Shown here one piece after another: positions 59,601-64,000 of a stretch of 64,000 nt of DNA. Within the stretch, counting starts at the first letter, position 1. Each line of letters begins with the position of its first letter. Below the pieces are notes generated by a model. The model was not told the DNA's origin and searched no databases. It saw only the letters and a program-made list of their open reading frames with translations. A program made the translations under genes and the position numbers. Location of the stretch: contig OY755184.1 in assembly GCA_963576735.1 (NCBI GenBank), positions 3,348,001-3,412,000 on the forward strand, written 5' to 3'. The DNA is from Bedellia somnulentella (Eukaryota > Arthropoda > Insecta > Lepidoptera > Bedelliidae).

Positions 59601-62600
59601 TGAGGTCCCTCAGAAAAGTTTGCAATGTGAGATTATGTGATCGTGTGAGGAATGTCGTGATTCGTGAAAGGTGAGGTGTAAGGGATGATATTGTAAGAAA
59701 GATAGAAAAAGGAATATTGTGATGGTTTGGGCATATAGAGAGGATGGATGACAATAAATTGGTGAAAGAGATCTAGAGAGCCAATATGGAAGGTAATGTT
59801 AGTAGAGGACGACCTCGGAGGACACATTTGGATCAAATAGAAAATGTGCTCAAAAAGGCAAGTGTCCGAAGTACGAAGAATAAAAGAGCATGTACGAAAA
59901 GATTGATGGATGTGAATGAAGCTAGAGAGGTTTGCCAGGATCGTATAAAGTGGTGATCGATAATCTCTGCCTACCCCAATGGGAACTAACGGCGTGAGAA
60001 TATGTATGTATGTATGAATATATATAAACAGGCGGACTTATCGCTAAACAGCGATCTTTTCCAATCAACCTTTTGAGAGTAGAGATTGCACATGAAAATT
60101 AACAATAGGTGGTGCCTAAAGAAAAGGCATAAATAATAATGGAAAATTACGTTAACTAAATAAATATAAAACTTCGAATAAGAGTCCGTAGTAAGAGTAG
60201 GTATGAGAGGTATTTTTATAACAAGTAATTGGTTTTGAATTTACTTCTTAAGTTTGTTGCTGGAACTTAAACAAAGACTAACGCCTGATTTCTGAATTGA
60301 GTATTCAAGCTGAGAACGACTTAAGTATCGTGTTGTCTCATTCAGTTGTTAAGATTTCAATGCGACAGAACGATACTTAAGTTGTTCTCAGCTGGAATAC
60401 TCAATTCAGAAATCGGGCGTAAAGCTATTCTTTGGTTTTTGTACAAAATTACGACACCTGTATATTTATAAATCTCAAATCTGTGTATGAATCTCAAATA
60501 TAGCCAGAACTGCAGACTTAAAAAGTTTTTAGCCACTTTTGGGAGTTGATTGGGGAAAGTAAAGTATATCGTATCATTAATAACGTTGGCGATGGGTCAG
60601 CCAAAAACATTTACTTTAGAATCTTTTCTCCAATTCAACTTCCCTTTCTAGGGATTTATAGCCGTGAGTATACATATGTATGTAGGTACTATATAGGGTA
60701 TGAACGGAGGTATATCCTTTTCCTTCCCCGTGTGATCTCATCTTCATCGGTTCCAGGGTATTTGATAAAAACAACGATGGTCTGATTTCGTCGTCGGAGC
60801 TGCGCCGCGTCATGACAAACCTCGGAGAGAGACTCAGCGAAGAGGAAGTGGACGATATGATCAAGGAGGCTGACCTTGACGGGGACGGGATGGTCAACTA
60901 TGACGGTAGGTTACACTAGAAGAGTAAATCCTTCATCAACATCAGACAATAGATGTCCACTGCTGGAAATAGGCCTCTTACAAAGATCTCCACAACGATC
61001 GGTCCTGTGCTGCCTCATCCATCAGCTTCTCACAGCTTTCACTAAGTCGTCGGTTCAACTCGTGGTATTTTCCCATACTGCGCTGTTTGGTACGTGGCCG
61101 CCACTCCAAAATTTTCGAACCACAATGGCCGTCGCTCGTCACGGGATTCATGAACCAACCTCTAATGATGCTTTTGGTTATATTAGAAGCGATATCCATT
61201 AGGAGCTAAATATAACACAAGTTAAAATGGTATTGTTTTGTATGTTTGATGTATGTGTGTACCTAAAATTAGAGTGTAACTTTTTAATATAATATGCATT
61301 GTAATTTAAAATAATTGACACAGAGGTCTGTTATATTCAAGGAAAAGAGAAAGCATTCTTTTATCTAAAACCGGTAAGAATAAAAGGTAATCAATTTTAG
61401 CTCGTTTCCCGCTAGCTAGACCCATTACCGGGGAAGGTGTACTGCATGTCTAGCACGAGCGATCTGTTAACTAGATATAGCCTGGTATAAAACAGCTATC
61501 TCTTTCGTCAACCTTAACAATTACAAATATTTACAATCATGGTATAAAAATTAAATTTAAACTAAATATATACATTACAAACGAAAAATTTCGTGAAATT
61601 CATCGTTGTCGGTGTAGGGTAACGTGCCCAATATGCTAGCAGCATTTTTATTTGGTTGGCCAAGCTAATGCGTTGGCCGCGGTAGCCACACACTTCCACA
61701 AGGCGAGCGGACAGTTCTTTAAAGAACAGCCGCGCCTGGTTGCCCCACGGGCCGAGAGTTTTAACGGCGAAAGGTATGAAATGATAGTCATTTCTTAAAA
61801 CTGAGTATTTACGCCATTTGAAACTCTCGGCGTTGGCAGCAGCAGTACCTGCCTACGCCGCCGACCCGGATAAATGGCAAGGCGCAAGAGTGTCGACACA
61901 GTTTGCATCCCATATCAGCACCCTGCCACTTCAGTCATACCATCAGGTCTCTTGCCATCGTCTCGCATTAATCTAGGAGGTTCCAAGGTGGCTGGCACGT
62001 GGGCGCTGACAAGAGCCCGACGGATGATATCATTTAAGGCAGACAGTGATAGGCGACCTGCACTGCGGGGGCATGAAAGTCCGTGGTGGCCCCATTGGTC
62101 AACCTGTACTCCACAACGACAACGATGAATTTCATTGATTTTGGCACCAACTCTCAAACATACTCCCAAACAAAAAGTCGACCTGTCCAGTAACGTACCA
62201 ATCGCCTCAGAAGGTAATGTATTCAACCAGTATCCCGACCCAGGCTCCATAGAGGCCATGAGACGAGCACGCTGTGCAGTATCGGAAGCAGAGTTCAAGA
62301 GGTTTAATTGAATCCGCCCGCACAGTATGTCATCCCAAGACCTCTGAGAAGCCATGTTTGTCGGAACACTCGAATCTGGACCAGGAAATGCAATCCATGC
62401 AGTCTTGGCATCGTCCATTCCACTGATCTCTGTGTCACCTAGAGAGGGACTGACATTTTTTTTGTATAGATCAATTGTAGAATGTACTGATGACAGAAAG
62501 CAGGTAAATCCAAACCAAACTGGTAGGGTAGCCTGATCCCAGTTTTTGTCATCAAATTTACAATTTAGAATTTTGCTTAACGTATCTCGTATAATATTGT

Positions 62601-63619
62601 CTAAATCATCTAAAGCCGAAACCAGCCTCCAAGTGCCGCAACATCTTAAAAAATAGGTGAATTTGGGGACGAGCAAACATAATTTTATAATTGTATAGGC
62701 CAAATGAGGAATAATAGATTGTAAACGCTCCGAATATTGGTTGAAATCAGAAATTTAGTTTTGAATAAAACCTGGTAGAGAATTCTCATTCAGAGGGGCT
62801 CCAAGGAGACGAAGCGAATCATTATTTAGGACCGTAATTTTTGATGCTATTTCGTTGAATTTATTTATTATTTCAATTTTTATTCATTGGGCAGACAGTT
62901 TTTAATTTATGATTCGCATTTATTGGATGAAATGGATGAAAAAGATAACTTTAAATTTTGAAAATCGTTTAATAATGTATTCGCTTCACCACCTATGGTC
63001 CCGTCGTCTAGGTACCATACATTGAATTTAGAGGCGATTGATTCAATGTATGGATGGCTAGCTGGGCTGAATTATTGCTGGTCCTAAGGGATCTCCTTGT
63101 TGACAGCCGATACAATATGAAATTAAATTTTCTTTGTATAATAATTTCGAAGGTTTGCTATAAAATTGCCAAATATAGTTGAAAATATGCGGAGCTTTTT
63201 TTTTAACTTCAGTCAACAAGGCTGAGTTGAAGGCATTTTTATCCTTCGAAAGGACTTGGCCCGCCCCATGTGCGATGTAAGTGCGAGAAGAATGTACTGC
63301 AGCTTCACAACCACCGCGAGTGCCAAAACCCAGCTGTTTCGGTTCAAAGTATGTTGCAAGATCCGGTAGAATATACTTACTACAAATTTTTGACACTACG
63401 CGGCGAATTGTGTTGCTGACAGCTATTGGCTCTTTCGCACTTACTTATTATCGTAAACTGTTATCTCATTCTAACCGTTATCGACATGATAAAATAGCGC
63501 TCGTGCTAGGTGTCTTGGTCAGGTTCGACAATTAAGCAGTCTTCTTTTATATAAAGACTTAGATTAATAAAAAAATCTTAATTGCAGAGTTTGTGACAAT
63601 ACTAACATCGAAAAACTAG
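47612..63619 (+). CDS. Calmodulin-like protein gene, neo-calmodulin type (six exons; genomic span)
   Basis: Calcium-binding regulatory protein with four EF hands. The coding sequence joins 47612-47695, 48845-48878, 50051-50185, 59140-59275, 60757-60905 and 63588-63619. All junctions are GT-AG and in phase, giving 189 residues against ~149 for calmodulin. The loops are [12 protein letters not shown] (60-71), [12 protein letters not shown] (96-107), [12 protein letters not shown] (133-144) and [12 protein letters not shown] (169-180); all keep the ligand residues and the final Glu. The extra ~40 N-terminal residues are rich in Lys and Arg. The C-terminus [10 protein letters not shown] resembles calmodulin's. 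Its divergence from the near-invariant insect calmodulin marks it as a paralogue. The target is unknown. Introns hold Helitron, LINE and SINE insertions. Confidence 0.9.
47861..47975 (-). repeat. SINE-1 3' fragment
   Basis: CATA tail to GTTGAGTGGGGACAAGATG. Confidence 0.8.
48000..48844. other. Intron 1 of the calmodulin-like gene, nothing recognised
   Basis: No family recognised; 48100-48300 looks like an unplaced old repeat. Confidence 0.3.
48845..48878 (+). CDS. Calmodulin-like gene, exon 2
   Basis: 34 bases ([11 protein letters not shown] plus one base) between TTTACAG and G|GTAAT. Contains the LTEEQ start of the calmodulin core. It could also receive the alternative exon 42532-42716, which ends in the same phase. 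Confidence 0.9.
48940..49075 (-). repeat. LINE-A 3' fragment
   Basis: Reverse 3' end, CCCATTGGGGTAGACAGAGAC onward. Confidence 0.75.
49306..49548 (+). repeat. SINE-1 copy
   Basis: 10-bp duplication TTTTGCAATG (49296-49305, 49549-49558). Confidence 0.9.
49600..49938 (+). repeat. SINE-2 copy
   Basis: Head GTGATAGCTCAGTGGGTAA (perfect box A TAGCTCAGTGG) and box B GGTTCAAATCC; the end is ATATACGGCGTGAAAG. Confidence 0.9.
50051..50185 (+). CDS. Calmodulin-like gene, exon 3 (EF hand 1)
   Basis: Acceptor ATTTCAG, donor G|GTTAAC. Encodes [18 protein letters not shown] through RSLGQRPT. Confidence 0.95.
50207..50351. mobile_element. SINE-3, inverted-type copy
   Basis: 14-bp duplication ACTTTTAACATGTA / ACTTTTTACATGTA (50193-50206, 50352-50365). 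Reversed tail on the left, forward tail and head on the right, no tRNA-like part left. It lies 21 bp after exon 3. Confidence 0.75.
50565..50728 (-). repeat. SINE-1 copy, degenerate
   Basis: CGGCTATAGAACCCTAGAAAGG to ATAAGCCCAAAT. Confidence 0.65.
50743..50983 (+). repeat. SINE-1 copy, subfamily A
   Basis: 14-bp duplication TATATCCAGAGTAG (50729-50742, 50984-50997). Confidence 0.9.
51199..51462 (+). mobile_element. SINE-3 copy with a hairpin head
   Basis: The ends are inverted (GTTATTAAAAGAAAGAAA against TTTCTTTCCTTTAATAAC). A near-perfect hairpin lies at 51218-51262 (arms GGACGGCCACTTGTCTA). The tRNA-like domain (51357-51430) has an intact acceptor stem (GACACTG/CAGTGTC) and T-arm. Confidence 0.7.
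51720..51835 (+). repeat. Fragment of another tRNA-type SINE
   Basis: Contains the box B GGTTCGAATCCCGGGTGACG, then a TTTTTGAGACTTTTTT segment. Confidence 0.4.
51890..51995 (+). repeat. Small Helitron-like repeat fragment
   Basis: TTTTGCGTATTCATTTGGTAGG block as in 53326. Confidence 0.4.
52392..52568 (-). repeat. SINE-1 copy, degenerate
   Basis: AACGGCTATAAATCGC to the reversed central region. Confidence 0.6.
52698..52830 (-). repeat. LINE-A fragment, degenerate
   Basis: GCCTCTTTGAGCACATTCTAG and CCTCTACTGAAATTCCC match the reversed coding region. Confidence 0.55.
52893..53070 (+). repeat. LINE-A 3' fragment
   Basis: AAAAGGCAGGTGTCCGAAGTC to AGCGTGAGTATATGTATG. Confidence 0.75.
53326..53547 (+). 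repeat. Small Helitron-like repeat
   Basis: ATATATAAAATTTACG... to GTCGGGTCAGCTGG. Confidence 0.55.
53625..53775 (-). repeat. LINE-A fragment, degenerate
   Basis: ACTATCGATTTCCACGATAAAC and TTTTTATTCTTCACATTTCGG follow the reversed LINE-A order. Confidence 0.5.
54520..54846 (+). pseudogene. Helitron helicase (Pif1-like), C-terminal remnant
   Basis: In its intact form the RepHel protein of Helitrons has a Rep endonuclease and a Pif1-family helicase. Here only the last ~100 residues remain. [18 protein letters not shown] is the helicase motif with the conserved SQGQT, and [10 protein letters not shown] is motif VI; a stop follows at 54844-54846. Upstream the frame dissolves, so the protein is dead. 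Confidence 0.8.
54869..55015. repeat. SINE-2 pieces joined head to head
   Basis: A reverse piece (CAGAGTACCCACG...CACGTGATAGGGG) runs directly into a forward piece (TACTCTGAACACC...ATATTCGGCGTGAA), forming a partial foldback. Confidence 0.65.
55085..55328 (-). repeat. SINE-1 copy, subfamily A
   Basis: 16-bp duplication AAAAAAATATAACATA (55069-55084, 55329-55344), the longest seen here. Confidence 0.95.
55480..55640. mobile_element. SINE-3, inverted-type copy
   Basis: 12-bp duplication TTAGATAATATA (55468-55479, 55641-55652). Reversed tail and start of the T-arm on the left, AT-rich junction, then forward tail and head. Confidence 0.8.
55873..55946 (-). tRNA. tRNA-Thr (AGT)
   Basis: 74-base cloverleaf on the minus strand: acceptor GGCGCCG/CGGGGCC, D-stem GCTT/AAGC, anticodon stem CCTGT/ACAGG with loop CTAGTAA (anticodon AGT), T-stem ACGAG/CTCGT, discriminator T. 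Boxes A (TGGCTTAGTTGG) and B (GTTCGAATC) are intact. A T5 run that could end pol III transcription lies ~16 bases downstream. One acceptor pair (4:69) is G-G, so activity is likely but not certain. Confidence 0.85.
56240..56470 (+). repeat. SINE-1 copy, diverged
   Basis: GTGTCGGTTTAGAATAG... to TTGCCGTTAGTATATTA. Confidence 0.75.
56530..56792 (+). repeat. Repeat related to 41169
   Basis: GGTGCTGGCTGAAAATCAG start and GCGAATAAATGTATTTTATT end; diverged from the other two copies. Confidence 0.5.
57062..57275 (+). pseudogene. LINE-A reverse transcriptase 3' fragment
   Basis: Frame 57037-57255 encodes [20 protein letters not shown], then [20 protein letters not shown]; the tail is GGCGTGAGTATGTATG. 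Confidence 0.8.
57289..57482 (-). repeat. SINE-2 copy, 3' half
   Basis: The AACATAACATAA tail (reverse) to TACACTGTCACATGACTAA. Confidence 0.85.
57508..57615 (+). repeat. SINE-2 fragment, diverged
   Basis: TCTCTGAACACCGAGTG to GCGCGAATGTTGAG. Confidence 0.55.
57770..58135 (-). repeat. SINE-1 copy, subfamily B, with an insertion
   Basis: 57770-57921 and 58094-58135 are contiguous in the SINE-1 consensus. Confidence 0.75.
57922..58093. mobile_element. Small element with TGTGGGA inverted ends
   Basis: 172 bp inside SINE-1, ends TGTGGGA...TCCCACA, flanked by ACT on both sides. Family unknown. Confidence 0.5.
58196..58890 (+). repeat. SINE-2 copy interrupted by another repeat
   Basis: Head at 58196-58400 (AGTGGGTAGAACACC, GGTTCAAATCCC), end at 58803-58890 (ACCCCTTCGGGGATG). 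The inserted part is mainly 58418-58733. Confidence 0.75.
58418..58733 (+). repeat. Repeat with GTTGTGAGG hairpin
   Basis: Close relative of 41169-41455 with ~60 extra bases (58480-58540). Confidence 0.6.
59140..59275 (+). CDS. Calmodulin-like gene, exon 4 (EF hand 2 and linker)
   Basis: Acceptor TTTCCAG, donor G|GTATAA. Encodes [20 protein letters not shown] to GEDELREAF. Confidence 0.95.
59340..60020 (+). pseudogene. LINE-A copy, longest in the window
   Basis: Two blocks joined by a deletion: first a linker segment readable as [20 protein letters not shown], then from ~59530 the post-catalytic region ([20 protein letters not shown]), [11 protein letters not shown] and the [20 protein letters not shown] end. 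A TGA replaces the Trp or Arg codon after IKW. It ends GGCGTGAGAATATGTATG. It sits 65 bp after exon 4. Confidence 0.8.
60282..60419. mobile_element. Harbinger-like hairpin MITE, copy 2
   Basis: Same length (138 bp) and arms as 5693-5830, with the central loop in the opposite orientation. TAA on both sides (60279-60281, 60420-60422). Confidence 0.75.
60494..60693. repeat. Two opposed SINE-1 fragments
   Basis: A minus fragment (60494-60563) followed by a plus-strand 3' end (about 60590-60693, AGCCGTGAGTATACATATG). Confidence 0.6.
60757..60905 (+). CDS. Calmodulin-like gene, exon 5 (EF hands 3 and 4)
   Basis: Acceptor GGTTCCAG, donor G|GTAGG. Encodes [19 protein letters not shown] to [13 protein letters not shown]. 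Confidence 0.95.
60920..61200 (-). pseudogene. RTE-type LINE 3' fragment
   Basis: The minus strand encodes [15 protein letters not shown] and [13 protein letters not shown], then the 3' end with CCTATTTCCAGCAGTGG, all typical of RTE-like elements in Lepidoptera. An internal deletion has removed the stretch between them. Confidence 0.75.
61200..61584. other. Intron 5 of the calmodulin-like gene, nothing recognised
   Basis: AT-rich, no signal. Confidence 0.3.
61585..63430 (-). pseudogene. LINE-D: reverse transcriptase plus endonuclease-like C-terminus
   Basis: Minus-strand non-LTR element, 5'-truncated and frameshifted. In order: [16 protein letters not shown] and KNAFNSA (RT motifs), [18 protein letters not shown] (catalytic YLDD, near 63005-63025), the RLLGAPL and IPKLTY-like thumb region, then the frame 62703-61915 with [19 protein letters not shown] and KRPDG, and finally the [13 protein letters not shown] region in another frame to ~61600. 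The order matches LINEs with a C-terminal PD-(D/E)XK endonuclease. The fragment at 28049-28880 is a second copy of the last part. Confidence 0.8.
63588..63619 (+). CDS. Calmodulin-like gene, exon 6 (last)
   Basis: ATTGCAG acceptor, then two bases completing the Glu of loop [11 protein letters not shown] and TAG. The phase matches exon 5 exactly. Confidence 0.95.
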
Positions 63620-64000
63620 TATGCAGAGAACCCGCCTTCTAGAGAAATGGAGACTCATCCTCCCCCTCAACCACGACCATACGAGGAGCTCACCAAGTTA
63701 GGCGGAAAAGAGACACTTATATAGCTTAAGTATTTGTGCGAGAGAGACGAACAGAGATTTCACCTGTTCTCGTTTTAACCGTCTCGGCTTCTATTTTGTT
63801 TGTCGATGGTAGGAAGCTTTGTGGAAGTGTATACGTACAAAATAGTGATGTTACTCTAATTGTAATCAAAGTTTTAGCATCAATTACAATTCAAATTGAA
63901 AGTTCAACTTTTAATGAAAATTGTGATTGATAAATATTTTAATGTAACCTTGATTTGAAGTCAAATTTGTTATGTTAGAATAGAACCGTTGTTATAACCG
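63620..64000 (+). other. Probable 3' untranslated and downstream region
   Basis: No AATAAA within reach and no further coding signal up to the window end. Confidence 0.35.

Noticed and set aside
2345..60693. SINE-1 as a DNA-transposon MITE
   Set aside because: No terminal inverted repeats; variable 8-16 bp duplications and a TATG-repeat tail indicate retroposition.
1..64000. CRISPR array, bacterial defence or phage-type system
   Set aside because: The repeats are dispersed and of varying spacing and orientation; the sequence is eukaryotic with introns.

Overview
The window is AT-rich nuclear DNA of an insect, almost certainly a moth or butterfly. The evidence is the spliced insect muscle gene for troponin C, Helitrons of the lepidopteran type, tRNA-derived SINEs, and the GGGTTCCGTAGCC and RTE-type repeats common in Lepidoptera. 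There are no bacterial operons and no CRISPR. Most of the longer open frames are remains of retroelements. The real genes are split into short exons.

Two EF-hand genes run in opposite directions. On the minus strand, troponin C starts at an ATG-only exon (44394-44396) and ends with a stop at 14645. All six coding exons can be placed with matching splice phases, giving 151 residues. On the plus strand, a calmodulin-like (neo-calmodulin type) gene runs from ATG 47612 to stop 63619 in six exons, giving 189 residues with four intact EF-hand loops. Three further plus-strand candidate exons (1826-1867, 40822-40882, 42532-42716) join each other in phase. They would also splice in phase to exon 2 of the calmodulin-like gene, so they may be an alternative N-terminus. 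If so, the two genes are interleaved: troponin C lies antisense inside one intron of the other gene, while two exons of that gene lie inside troponin C intron 1.

The rest is a dense, nested repeat landscape. About 50 copies or fragments of one ~245-bp SINE-like retroposon (here SINE-1, two subfamilies) are present in both orientations, several with 8-16 bp target-site duplications. Its 3' end matches the 3' end of a LINE (here LINE-A, C-terminus ...SAYPNGN), suggesting the LINE mobilises it. Also present: a ~370-bp tRNA-headed SINE (SINE-2); a tRNA-like element with foldback or dimeric architecture (SINE-3); two larger Helitrons (one with a Pif1-helicase remnant) plus small Helitron-like copies; a hAT-like element with an 8-bp duplication; Harbinger-like MITEs with TAA/TTA duplications; and fragments of RTE-type, RLE-type and other LINEs. 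One nuclear tRNA-Thr(AGT) gene is at 55873-55946.

Region by region: 1-14.6 kb repeats plus one candidate exon; 14.6-33 kb troponin C exons 2-6 with large repeat-filled introns; 33-44.4 kb troponin C intron 1 with the antisense candidate exons; 44.4-47.6 kb the divergent intergenic region with a hAT insert; 47.6-63.6 kb the calmodulin-like gene, with Helitron, LINE and SINE insertions in its introns. SINE-1, SINE-2, SINE-3 and LINE-A to LINE-D are working names for this window only.
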